Below are positions 16,103 through 24,387 of a stretch of 64,000 nucleotides of DNA, piece after piece. Each line of letters opens with the position of its first letter. Positions within the stretch are counted from its first letter, which is position 1. This stretch comes from Bacteroidales bacterium. Lineage in GTDB: Bacteria > Bacteroidota > Bacteroidia > Bacteroidales > UBA932. The notes under the pieces are model-generated. The model worked only from the letters and a program-made list of their open reading frames with translations, did not search any database and had not been told where the DNA came from. Position numbers and translations under genes: made by a program. The stretch is from NCBI GenBank assembly GCA_017430365.1, contig JAFRNC010000006.1, forward strand, positions 1-64,000. Reading direction: 5' to 3'.

Positions 16103-17008
16103 CTACCTCACAAATTCACGATTCTTCACAATCTGTGACAATTTATAATCTTCTGATTCGATTCTTTCCCCTAAAGAGGTAGTTACGATTGCTTTGATCG
16201 AAGCATCAGGATCATTATCAACCATTCTGGCAAACATTTCAATGTTGCCTGGAACTAACTTATATGACACGGATACCTGCTGGCCGAATTCAAGTTTCAC
16301 GGGGAAATGTACCGGAACAACTGAATTCAACATTAAGAAAGTGTCAGATTTTCCTTCGATGGGTACGGATACAGTGAAGGTCGGCTGATTGAAATACCGT
16401 ACTTCTTTGTTGATATTTGTGATTTGAACACCAATGGCTATTCCATTAATATTCCCATTCGGTCTGCCCCAAAAGGTTTCAAACAGGATGTTCTGGCTAA
16501 GATATACTTTCGCTACAGCTTCTCGGTTTAGATCAACTTGAGTATTTGATTTTAACAATGCAGCAGGGATTGGCTTCTCATTAGTAATAGAGTCGGCAAC
16601 AATCCGTATCATTTCATCATACTTTGAATCATCGGATAAGTCATCCCCGCCCCGGGCCTGAAGAGAGACGGGAAATGAGGTTTCGAACGTACCTGAGCGC
16701 AAAATTGGATAATATTTGCATGTGTCGATATCCTGCATGAGTTCTGTACTGATAATGCTACCCTCAAATGCAACGCCCTTGCCTGCTTCAGATTTCTGTT
16801 TGTATTGAGGCGTGCCAATGACTAAAACCTTATCCGCATTCACCAAACCTTGTTCCATGAACCGTGTGAGCGGAAAGCCTTTAGGTAGGTTTTGATCCAA
16901 TAGAATCTCGAAATCTCCAAGAGCAACGAGATCATCGGTAAATTTTTTCACCCAGCTCTTGTGCTGTTCGCTATCATGCGAATATGAAATGAAGAGTATC
17001 TTTGGCAT
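16103..17008 (-). CDS. SEFIR/TIR-domain protein
   Basis: A 301-residue protein that starts with a SEFIR-type TIR fold: ILFISYSHDSEQHKSWV, then a VLVIGTPQY strand and the segment FEGSIISTEL, spanning about 1-140. SEFIR and TIR domains in bacteria act as signalling or NAD-cleaving effectors in phage defence. The C-terminal 130 residues look strand-rich, with no membrane segment, and could sense a partner or ligand. It has the same strand as the DUF4143 ATPase, 65 bp downstream of it, so the two could be co-transcribed. Confidence 0.8.
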   Translation of the reverse strand: MPKILFISYSHDSEQHKSWVKKFTDDLVALGDFEILLDQNLPKGFPLTRFMEQGLVNADKVLVIGTPQYKQKSEAGKGVAFEGSIISTELMQDIDTCKYYPILRSGTFETSFPVSLQARGGDDLSDDSKYDEMIRIVADSITNEKPIPAALLKSNTQVDLNREAVAKVYLSQNILFETFWGRPNGNINGIAIGVQITNINKEVRYFNQPTFTVSVPIEGKSDTFLMLNSVVPVHFPVKLEFGQQVSVSYKLVPGNIEMFARMVDNDPDASIKAIVTTSLGERIESEDYKLSQIVKNREFVR

Positions 17009-17073
17009 TATAGTCTAATTCGTTTATCATTCGATTCCTTATTATTTCTCGATCAGCCATCCGCTCATTGTCA

Positions 17074-18348
17074 TTAGTCCTTAAGACATCCTATTGGCAC
17101 CACATATACCCCATCCTCACGTCTATAGGCATAAGTCCCCACACCAACCAGCACCATCATAAATGATGGCGCCTTCATTCGTTCTGTGTCAATTTTACCG
17201 GCCAACCTCAAAAGCGATTCCGAACCCTCATCAACTAGTTCATCACCACCCAGTTTGATCTCTACTAAACCGTACCGACCATCCCTCAAGTGTATGACTG
17301 CGTCGCACTCCAGGCCGTTTTTATCACGGAAATGATACACTTTCCCGTTCAACGCTTCCGCATATACTCTCAAATCACGTACAGCCAGCGTCTCGAAAAC
17401 CAGACCAAAAGTATTCAAATCATTTACAAGATCTTGAGGTCCTATGCCAAGTGCAGCGGTGGCTATCGAAGGATCGGTAAAATACCGCGTATCGCTCGTC
17501 CGAATCGCAGTTTTACTTCGAAGATTTGGATTCCAAGCCTCGCTATCTTCAACCACAAAAATCTCCTTCAACGCTTTGATGTACGATGAGATTGTATCCT
17601 CAGACAATGTATCTGACTCATTTGCCTCCAAGTCAGCACGAATCGTTCCGAATGAAGCCTGGCTACCTTGATTCCTTGCTAGAGATCGTAACAGACGATG
17701 AACACGTACTGGGTCACGTCCCACTCCGTCAACCTTCGATATATCACGCTTCTCCACTGCCTCAATATAGTCAAATGCTTGGTCCAGAGCAATCTCTCGA
17801 TCCATATCAACTGCTAGAGGCCATCCTCCACGACAAGTCAAGAATGCTACCTGTTCGATATCCATCTTATTTATGCCGCCAACTTGATCAGGTGCTGTAA
17901 AAAGTACGGCAAGCGAAACCTCACCAGTTGATTCATGCGACTCCCAGAGGCTCATAGGGCGCATCTTGATCCATCCAATACGACCTGTACCGGAATGGAT
18001 TACTTTGCTCATATCTGCCGGGACAGAGGATCCGGTCAAAATAAACTGGCCTAATGGACCATGATCTGATTCAAAGCGCACGCTATCCCACAATTGTGGA
18101 GCAATCTGCCACTCATCAATAAGACGAGGATTCTCCCCTCTCAACAGCAATTTGGGATTCAGTGATGCCAGCCTGATGTTCTGCTCCACCATCCCTGTCT
18201 CTGACATATAGAGGATGCTCTTGGCAATCTGTTCTGCAGTAGTTGTCTTCCCACACCACTTAGCTCCCTCTATGAGGACTGCTCCCTTTCCTGCTAACTT
18301 GCGCTGTAGCAGACCATCTGCTATCCTTTTCTTATATACTTTTTCCAT
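17074..18348 (-). CDS. AAA-type ATPase with DUF4143 nuclease-like domain
   Basis: A 424-residue ATP-binding protein. Walker A is GAKWCGKTT near residue 28-36; Walker B is in RLIDEWQ. The C-terminal DUF4143 domain ends with ECDAVI...GLVEIK, the E-x-D...E-x-K arrangement of a PD-(D/E)xK nuclease fold. The family is widespread in Bacteroidota as solitary genes; its role is not established. A -7 element (TATATTTG on the minus strand) is at 18373-18380, and three copies of a TTGGCCAAC-like repeat lie upstream with an exact 23-bp period. Confidence 0.85.
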   Translation of the reverse strand: MEKVYKKRIADGLLQRKLAGKGAVLIEGAKWCGKTTTAEQIAKSILYMSETGMVEQNIRLASLNPKLLLRGENPRLIDEWQIAPQLWDSVRFESDHGPLGQFILTGSSVPADMSKVIHSGTGRIGWIKMRPMSLWESHESTGEVSLAVLFTAPDQVGGINKMDIEQVAFLTCRGGWPLAVDMDREIALDQAFDYIEAVEKRDISKVDGVGRDPVRVHRLLRSLARNQGSQASFGTIRADLEANESDTLSEDTISSYIKALKEIFVVEDSEAWNPNLRSKTAIRTSDTRYFTDPSIATAALGIGPQDLVNDLNTFGLVFETLAVRDLRVYAEALNGKVYHFRDKNGLECDAVIHLRDGRYGLVEIKLGGDELVDEGSESLLRLAGKIDTERMKAPSFMMVLVGVGTYAYRREDGVYVVPIGCLKD

Positions 18349-18405
18349 ATCGTATCGCCTTTAAAGCTACTACAAATATACAAAAAATCCTTCCAATTCC
18401 CCCAT

Positions 18406-18459
18406 TCGGCCAACAATCGTTCTTCCATTTGGCCAACTTATGCCCCTGAACTTGGCCAC
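18406..18459. repeat. Three TTGGCCAAC-type repeats with a 23-bp period
   Basis: TCGGCCAAC starts at 18406, TTGGCCAAC at 18429 and TTGGCCAC at 18452, so the spacing is 23 bp twice. They lie just upstream of the DUF4143 ATPase promoter. A spacing of about two helical turns puts the sites on the same face of DNA, which suits a protein that binds as a linear array. Confidence 0.65.
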
Positions 18460-18875
18460 TAAAATAATAATCAGCGAATAGTAAAAAATAACCTCCGAAA
18501 ACGGGGTTCCCGCACGAATAAGTATCGGTTTTGGAACCGATTATTCTGAGACTAAGTGCATGACACAATCTATCATCCTAACCAAAGAGTTTTCTCGTGT
18601 TGAAGAAAAAGGACTCGTTGCTAGTCCAGATTGATTCATGTATTAGATATACCAATCAAACTAAACAAGCATACACAGAGTCTGAAAACTAAAGTGAAGT
18701 GAATCTTTGAACGCCATTGCAAAGCGGCCCGAACTAAGAATTGTTTCAGACAAAAAAGTGCTGATTTCTGGGAATCGAGAAATCACCTTTTTGCGACAGA
18801 TTTCCGGAGCCCACAAAAGCGCCTTTATTTTTCCTTTAACCCGAAATATTGGGGTATTATCGGTAATTCGTAACT

Positions 18876-18970
18876 TTTCGGGAAAAAGATTGTCACAGTA
18901 TTTGTCACAAAAACCATGTATTCTGTCACACGTGTGACAAAACGCCATCGTAACTTATTGATAATCAGTT
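18876..18970. repeat. Right candidate element end (inverted relative to 153-415)
   Basis: TGTCACA heptamers at 18891-18897, 18903-18909 and 18924-18930, an inverted copy at 18933-18939, and the core at 18951-18970, which reads AACTGATTATCAATAAGTTA on the minus strand. Read on that strand, the order core, GTTTTGTCACAC, CATG, TGTGACAAAT, GAAAAGTTAC matches the left segment. The similarity is imperfect and spacing differs, so it is a related end rather than a simple copy. Confidence 0.55.
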
Positions 18971-19046
18971 CACCTTATCGTGTGCAGAAATAACGTTGGG
19001 AAGTTCATGTCTTGCTGCATCGGGAAATAAGTTTCCACTGCGGCCA

Positions 19047-19130
19047 TTCGGGCACAACAATGCCTTGTTTTGTGCCCGAAACCTTCCTATCGGTAGGTCC
19101 GGGCACAAAGACAGTCGATTCTGTGCCACA
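19047..19130. repeat. Four alternating CGGGCACAA repeats
   Basis: TTCGGGCACAA (19047-19057) and TTGTGCCCGAA (19070-19080) form a perfect 11-bp inverted repeat whose arms start 23 bp apart. A third copy, TCCGGGCACAA, is at 19098-19108, and a weaker inverted copy, TGTGCCACA, is at 19122-19130. The orientation alternates. The array is not directly upstream of any gene start; it sits beyond the 3' end of the DUF1848 gene. Confidence 0.6.
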
Positions 19131-19164
19131 ATAAACCGAATCGTAAATAATCTGTTCAAAACAT

Positions 19165-20097
19165 TCAGTCAAACAAACTGAGTTCCTTCGACAGGAAAGA
19201 TTCCTGCTTCAGCGGTTTGACGGTATCGGTCGGCAGCAAATGTCCCAGCAACAGCGGAGATTTCGGATCGTGTGTGAGATAGTTCTGCAAAGCCTTTGCG
19301 TGGTCTTTGTTTGCGTAGCAATAGCGGCAACCGTTGGGGCAGGAGTTGTAGTCCCCAAGTCCCCTGCTCTCCATGCAAAGACATCCGGTGCGGTTTCCTT
19401 GATGGGGCGTTTTCTTGAAATGGATACCCAATGCGTTGGAGAAGTTTTCCGCCGTCATGCAGCCGCTCCGGTGGATGCCGAACGGCTCGTAGTCCTCCTT
19501 CGTAGCGCAGGTTTGGAGATACAGGCCGTATTTCCGGGCAATAGCGCCCATTCCTTGGGCAAGCGTCCGTTTGTCCTGCTCCGACATGGGCCTCAGTTCC
19601 GGCATATTGACCTCCAATTTCTTATACATCTCCACGAAGGAGAAAATGCAGCGGTCAACATACGGCGTCAGTTCCCGGGCCATCCAGCCGAAGATTTCCA
19701 GATGGCGCTCAATGGTGTATTTCTCCGTCAGCAGCACCGGGTCATAGCGCCAGGCAATTTTCTCCGGCCCCACCTGGGCGGCCAACGCTTTGAGTGTCCG
19801 TACACTGTCCACAATGGAAGGCACACGCGGCTCGATGTCCTTTCCGTAAGCCGTTATAGTATAGTGGTAGTAGCAGTTGAACCGGTCGGAAATCTCGTGG
19901 AGGCGCGGCAGAATGGGGTTGTAATCCTTGGAACAGAACACCACTACATCCAGCGTCTCCGGGCTGAGTTCAATTCTATTCACGATTTCCGGGAACAGCG
20001 GGTTACGGGACAGGACATATCCCTCCCGGAAGCGGTTCAATAGCCATTCGTTGTAGTATTGGACGGTATCAGTCCGCCCGCCGGTGTTCAAAATCAT
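19165..20097 (-). CDS. DUF1848 protein
   Basis: A 310-residue DUF1848 member. The N-terminus has GGRTDTVQYYNEWLLNR and the family's REGYVLSRNPL and VVFCSKDYNP segments. Near the C-terminus is a radical-SAM-like cysteine run, CPNGCRYCYAN, with further cysteines at CLCMESRG. The length is normal for the family. Function is not established, though the Cys motif suggests an iron-sulfur cluster. It lies 32 bp after the DUF234 ATPase on the same strand, so the two may share a transcript. Confidence 0.8.
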   Translation of the reverse strand: MILNTGGRTDTVQYYNEWLLNRFREGYVLSRNPLFPEIVNRIELSPETLDVVVFCSKDYNPILPRLHEISDRFNCYYHYTITAYGKDIEPRVPSIVDSVRTLKALAAQVGPEKIAWRYDPVLLTEKYTIERHLEIFGWMARELTPYVDRCIFSFVEMYKKLEVNMPELRPMSEQDKRTLAQGMGAIARKYGLYLQTCATKEDYEPFGIHRSGCMTAENFSNALGIHFKKTPHQGNRTGCLCMESRGLGDYNSCPNGCRYCYANKDHAKALQNYLTHDPKSPLLLGHLLPTDTVKPLKQESFLSKELSLFD

Positions 20098-20129
20098 CTC
20101 TTCCTCTTTTTCTGACCCATCCGGTGCTG

Positions 20130-21479
20130 TTACATGTCATCCATCGAGAGGCTTGAGAGCACTATCTTGTTCTTTCTGGCCTGCTTCTCCTTGGAAGAGA
20201 AGTACGCGGTTTTTTCTTCAAGAAGCCTCTTATCGAACTTCTCCGGATTGCGCTTTACCTCTATCACATCGAGTATATTCTCTTTCAGACGAAGGGCCAC
20301 GATGTCCAGTTCTGCCTGCTGGTGGTTTCCTTCCTTGTCAATGTATCCTTTCGGGTCCCACCACCCTCCGATATCGCGGTATTCAAAGCTCTCCACGAGT
20401 TTCAACTTGAAGTATCTCTCGAGTACGTCACCCGAATAGGTCTCATAATCATCTTCCATTATTCTGCGCAGCGCCGGGTACTGACCGATTTCGATAAGCC
20501 GCTGGTTCTTCTCCACATAGCGGAACCAGAAACGCAGGAAGATGTCGCTGATCTCGTACCTTACAGTCTGGGTTTTGGGCTTTGCCCAAATCGGCCTGAC
20601 TTTCCGGATGAGGTCATAAGTCTCTTCCAGTTTTAATAATTGCCCGCCGAGACTCTTTCCACCCAGGTAGTGTTCTATGGAAGCCTGGGTGTTATACCCC
20701 AACGATATCGCCTGAAGGATCGAGAAGTACGTCGCATATTTCTTCCCAAATTCCTGGATGAGGAGTTTCCTCCCCTCCTCTATCAACGGGGAGTCCTCCT
20801 TGCAGATTCTGGCAATCATCTTTCCGCAAGTCGTGTCTTTCACATCAATGAACAACTCCACATATTTTGGGATGCCACCAGTGAATGTATATAGTGCTAA
20901 AAGATCGTCGTTGGAATACCCTGGAGCGTTTTCCTCCATGATTTGTTTAAGGATTGAAGTAGGAAAAGCCTGCAGTTTGATGGTTGAATCCTGCCTCCCA
21001 TAAAGGGGTTCCTTCCTGTCTTTGAAGAGTTTCTCCATCAAGGAATATACGGAACCGCTGACGACCATATTCACATGGCTCTCCTTCTGGTACTTGTCCC
21101 ACCAGTTCTGAATATCGCTGTATATGGATGGATTGACCTCCAGGAAATTCTGAAATTCATCAAAGACAAGCGTGTATTTCCGGCGCGTTCCTTCCTCCAT
21201 CAAGAAACGGAAGACGTCGCGGAAAGCACTCATCGGAGGGACGAATCCACCGGTCTTCTCCTGATACTCCTCGCAGAACTCGCCACACAAAACCGCTTCG
21301 CTTTTCCTGCCAACGAATAGATACACATATGGCTCGTCATTGAAAGCTTCCTTGATAAGAGTCGTTTTTCCTATTCGTCTCCGTCCGGTGACAACCGTCA
21401 ATCGGGAATAATCATTATACGATAATTCCCTCATTCCACGCAGTGTCTTCAGCTGCTCTTCCCTGTCATAAAACCTCAT
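20130..21479 (-). CDS. Archaeal-type ATPase with DUF234 nuclease-like domain
   Basis: A 449-residue STAND/AAA-like ATPase of the group shared by bacteria and archaea. Walker A is GRRRIGKTT near residues 32-40; Walker B is in LVFDEFQ. A winged-helix segment follows the ATPase core, and the C-terminal DUF234 part has AELDIVALR...DVIEVK, the D...E-x-K set of a PD-(D/E)xK fold. The gene begins 15 bp from a perfect 23-bp palindrome. Function in the cell is unknown; the family behaves like a selfish or defence gene. Confidence 0.85.
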   Translation of the reverse strand: MRFYDREEQLKTLRGMRELSYNDYSRLTVVTGRRRIGKTTLIKEAFNDEPYVYLFVGRKSEAVLCGEFCEEYQEKTGGFVPPMSAFRDVFRFLMEEGTRRKYTLVFDEFQNFLEVNPSIYSDIQNWWDKYQKESHVNMVVSGSVYSLMEKLFKDRKEPLYGRQDSTIKLQAFPTSILKQIMEENAPGYSNDDLLALYTFTGGIPKYVELFIDVKDTTCGKMIARICKEDSPLIEEGRKLLIQEFGKKYATYFSILQAISLGYNTQASIEHYLGGKSLGGQLLKLEETYDLIRKVRPIWAKPKTQTVRYEISDIFLRFWFRYVEKNQRLIEIGQYPALRRIMEDDYETYSGDVLERYFKLKLVESFEYRDIGGWWDPKGYIDKEGNHQQAELDIVALRLKENILDVIEVKRNPEKFDKRLLEEKTAYFSSKEKQARKNKIVLSSLSMDDM

Positions 21480-21493
21480 TTCATCAAAATTTT

Positions 21494-21516
21494 ACAGCCG
21501 TAAATTTTACGGCTGT
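21494..21516. promoter_or_regulatory. Perfect 23-bp palindrome upstream of the DUF234 ATPase
   Basis: ACAGCCGTAAA, one central base, then TTTACGGCTGT. It lies 15-37 bp upstream of ATG 21479, within the leader or core promoter. The most likely use is an operator for the ATPase's own winged-helix domain, or a recognition site for the protein. Confidence 0.6.
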
Positions 21517-21618
21517 TGCAAAATTAATAAAAAGAATCGAATTCGCAAGAGTGAGAGCAAAAGAGATGGACAAGAAGAGATGTATTTTGTGTACCACATT
21601 TCTATTGCAAAATACATA

Positions 21619-21661
21619 ACTAATTGATTATCAATATATTAAATATTTCGCATCGCGAAGT
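21619..21661. repeat. Imperfect direct repeat of 153-195 (candidate right boundary)
   Basis: ACTAATTGATTATCAATA at 21619-21636 is identical to 153-170. After 13 unrelated bases in both places comes GCATCGCGAAGT (21650-21661), which matches GCATCGGGAAGT (184-195) at 11 of 12 positions. The shared two-block layout with equal spacing suggests an attachment-site or end sequence. Beyond it the gene content becomes core-like. Confidence 0.55.
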
Positions 21662-21777
21662 GATTATCATATGAATAAAACCTAGATAAACCATAACTAT
21701 CTATAAATCAGTTATCTGAATTTGGAAGCAACTATCTCTTCTCCAGGAAATAGCCACTCCGCGCAGAGACGCTGCTT

Positions 21778-24231
21778 CTACAGATACTTCCCGGTAACGC
21801 TCTCCCGGCAGGCCGCAATTTCGGCAGGAGCTCCCGATGCGACGATCCTGCCACCCAGCACTCCCCCGCCCGGCCCCATGTCAATGACATAGTCGGCCTG
21901 GCGGATGACGTCCAGGTCGTGCTCGATGACGATGACCGTGGCTCCGTTGTCAATCAGATGCTTGAATACGGCCATCAGGGTCTTTACGTCCAGTGGATGC
22001 AGGCCTATGGTGGGCTCGTCAAATACGAAGACGGCATCCCCTTGCCCACGACCCATCTCGCTGGCGAGTTTCAGGCGCTGGGCTTCTCCGCCGGAAAGGC
22101 TGGGGGTCGCTTCGCCCAGTGTCAGATATCCGAGTCCAAGGTCGTGAAGGACTTGCAGCCGTCCCTTTATCAGTGAAAGGTCACTGCAGGCCTCCAGCGC
22201 CTCATCTACGCTCATCGCCATCAGTTCGGGCAAGTTGTGCCCGCCTTTCCGGCGTATTTCCGAGGCCACCCGAGAATAACGGGAGCCTTGGCAGTCCGGG
22301 CACGGGATGTCCACGTCAGGAAGGAACTGAACGTCCAGGCTGATGCTGCCCGTTCCGTCACATGTGGGGCAGCGAAGTTTTCCTGTGTTATAGGAGAAGT
22401 CCCCCGCTTTCCAACCTCCCATCCGGGCATCCTCACTCCGTGCAAAGACTTTCCGGAGTTCGTCGTGGATGTTGGCATAGGTGGCAACCGTCGAGCGCAC
22501 GTTGATCCCGATAGGAGTTGCGTCGATCAGCTTGATCTGGCGGATACCCTCATAATCAAGGCTTACGATGTGCGGAGGCAGTTTGCGTCCTTCCAGACAC
22601 GCCTTCAGCCCGGGGACCAGGCTCTCCAGTACCATGGTCGTCTTCCCGGAACCGGACACGCCTGTTACGACGGTCAGACGCCCTTTTGGGAAAGAAACCT
22701 CAAGCGGTTTCACGGTATGGATGGTACCAGTGGTCATCCGGATGCCGCCGAGGTCGAAGAGATCCTTCCTCCGGGGCCTCGGTTCCAGGTGGCTTTTTAG
22801 GAAAGGACCGATGCGGGAGGCGGGGTCGGCCTCCAACTGCCGGACCGTCCCTTGCGCGATTATTTTTCCGCCTTTCGCCCCCGCCCCGGGTCCGAGTTCG
22901 ATCACCCAGTCCGAATGGGCCAGGACCTGGGTGTCATGGTCGACCAGCACCACGGAATTGCCGTCGGCGACCAGGTCATCCATCACACCCTTAAGTCCTT
23001 CCAGATTTGAAGGATGCAGACCGATGGAGGGTTCGTCCAGTACGTAGAGTACACCTGTCGTCCGGTTGCGGACCGCCCGGGCCAGCTGTACCCGCTGGCG
23101 TTCTCCCGTTGAAAGGGTGGATGCGGCGCGGTCAAGCGACAGGTAAGACAGTCCCAGGTCCACCAGGCGGCGGGCAGTGTCGTGGAAGGACTCGCAGATC
23201 CTCTCCGCCATCGGCCGCATCGGCTCTGGGAGCGAAGCCGGCACGCCTTTGACCCATTCGATGAGTTCGACGAGCGTCATCTTGCAGGCATCGGCCAGAT
23301 TGATTCCCCGCAGGAGCGGCGCCCGTGCCGCCTCGGACAGCCGTGTTCCGCCGCATTCCGGGCAGACATCCTCTTTCAGGAACTTCTCCACGCGCTTCAT
23401 TCCGGCCTCGTCCTTGACTTTGGAGAGGGCGTTTTCCACGCTGTAAACGGCACTGTAGTAGGTGAAGTCCATCTCGGCAAAACCGTTGGTCTTCTCGTTC
23501 TTGTAGATGATGTGGCGCTTTTCGGCCGGGCCGTGATAGACGATTTCCTTTTCCTGTGGCGTGAGGTCCCTGAAGGGCACGTCGGTCCTGACGCCCATCT
23601 CCCGGGCGATATCCTTCATCAGCGACCACATCAGCGAGCCCCACGGAGCGACGGCGCCTTCATCGATGGTCAGCGACTCGTCCGGGACCAAGGTGGATTC
23701 ATCTACAGTGCGCACGATTCCCGTGCCACTACAGCAGCGGCAGGCGCCTTCGCTGTTGAAGGCCAACTGCTCCGCTCCGGGCGCATAGACACGCTCTCCG
23801 CAGACAGGGCAGAAAATCGGCTGTTCGGCAGCGACGTCCAGCGTGGGTTCCAGATAATGACCGTTGGGGCAGCGATGGCTCGCGAGCCGGGAAAACATCA
23901 GGCGCAGGCTGTTCAGCAGCTCGGACATGGTCCCGAAAGTGCTCCGGATTCCCGGCACGCCGGGGCGTTGATGAAGGGCCAGCGCCGCGGGCACATAACG
24001 GACGTCATCTGCCATGGCGCGCGAGGCCTGGGTCATCCTGCGGCGGGTGTACGTGGAGAGGGATTCCAGATAGCGGCGGGACCCTTCCGCGTACAGCACG
24101 CCCAGGGCCAGGGATGATTTTCCAGATCCGGACACTCCGGCGATCCCGACAATTTTCCCGAGAGGGATATCGACGTCCAGATTCTTGAGGTTATGGGCTT
24201 TCGCACCTCGGATTACTATATTTTGGGGCAT
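21778..24231 (-). CDS. UvrA-like ABC ATPase (short type)
   Basis: An 817-residue UvrA relative with two ABC ATPase modules. Module 1 has GVSGSGKSSLALG near residue 31 and signature LSTGERQRVQLARA; module 2 has GVSGSGKTT and LSGGEAQRLKLASE. Zinc-type CxxC pairs occur near CPVCGERV and CPTCDGTG/CPDCQGS. It is about 120 residues shorter than housekeeping UvrA, like the UvrA2/DrrC-type proteins linked to drug tolerance, which lack part of the UvrB-binding region. ATG 24231 is chosen because the -7 element (TATCTTTG, minus strand, 24259-24266) lies too near the GTG at 24246. No uvrB is nearby. Confidence 0.85.
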   Translation of the reverse strand: MPQNIVIRGAKAHNLKNLDVDIPLGKIVGIAGVSGSGKSSLALGVLYAEGSRRYLESLSTYTRRRMTQASRAMADDVRYVPAALALHQRPGVPGIRSTFGTMSELLNSLRLMFSRLASHRCPNGHYLEPTLDVAAEQPIFCPVCGERVYAPGAEQLAFNSEGACRCCSGTGIVRTVDESTLVPDESLTIDEGAVAPWGSLMWSLMKDIAREMGVRTDVPFRDLTPQEKEIVYHGPAEKRHIIYKNEKTNGFAEMDFTYYSAVYSVENALSKVKDEAGMKRVEKFLKEDVCPECGGTRLSEAARAPLLRGINLADACKMTLVELIEWVKGVPASLPEPMRPMAERICESFHDTARRLVDLGLSYLSLDRAASTLSTGERQRVQLARAVRNRTTGVLYVLDEPSIGLHPSNLEGLKGVMDDLVADGNSVVLVDHDTQVLAHSDWVIELGPGAGAKGGKIIAQGTVRQLEADPASRIGPFLKSHLEPRPRRKDLFDLGGIRMTTGTIHTVKPLEVSFPKGRLTVVTGVSGSGKTTMVLESLVPGLKACLEGRKLPPHIVSLDYEGIRQIKLIDATPIGINVRSTVATYANIHDELRKVFARSEDARMGGWKAGDFSYNTGKLRCPTCDGTGSISLDVQFLPDVDIPCPDCQGSRYSRVASEIRRKGGHNLPELMAMSVDEALEACSDLSLIKGRLQVLHDLGLGYLTLGEATPSLSGGEAQRLKLASEMGRGQGDAVFVFDEPTIGLHPLDVKTLMAVFKHLIDNGATVIVIEHDLDVIRQADYVIDMGPGGGVLGGRIVASGAPAEIAACRESVTGKYL

Positions 24232-24294
24232 AATGCGTCTTGACACGTAAGCTTAATACAAAGATACGCCTTTCAACGCAAAGCAGCAAGGTTT

Positions 24295-24387
24295 CTACCC
24301 TCCCCTGTATTCACTTGGAGTCATCCCGGTTTCTCGCTTGATGCCGCTATCGAACTGGGGCATTGTTATGCCGATAAAACCGAATTC
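24295..24387 (-). pseudogene. Stranded C-terminal tail of an AraC-type regulator
   Basis: Directly after the ogt stop, in another frame, 30 codons read EFGFIGITMPQFDSGI then KRETGMTPSEYRGG and end in TAG. KRETGMTPSEYR is the well-known last helix-turn of AraC-family DNA-binding domains; the intact AraC gene at 25075 ends with the related KKETGMTPSAFRK. The rest of the domain is absent. It may be the remains of a deleted or rearranged neighbour. Confidence 0.6.

Larger units (their letters stand above)
18460..19164. other. Long intergenic region with repeats, no gene seen
   Basis: No frame here has a convincing start or protein-like composition. The segment carries the right candidate element end (18876-18970) and a set of CGGGCACAA repeats (19047-19130). 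The 18,700-18,850 part is AT-rich and unremarkable, apart from a 7-bp GATTTCT/AGAAATC inverted repeat near 18,766-18,787. Confidence 0.6.

Noticed and set aside
18661..18948. 95-codon minus-strand frame with several cysteines
   Set aside because: The Cys codons come from the TGTCACA repeats, there is no promoter-supported start, and the rest is not protein-like.
23182..24117. 311-codon plus-strand frame in the UvrA-like gene
   Set aside because: It is antisense to a gene with clear ABC ATPase motifs and has no domain of its own.
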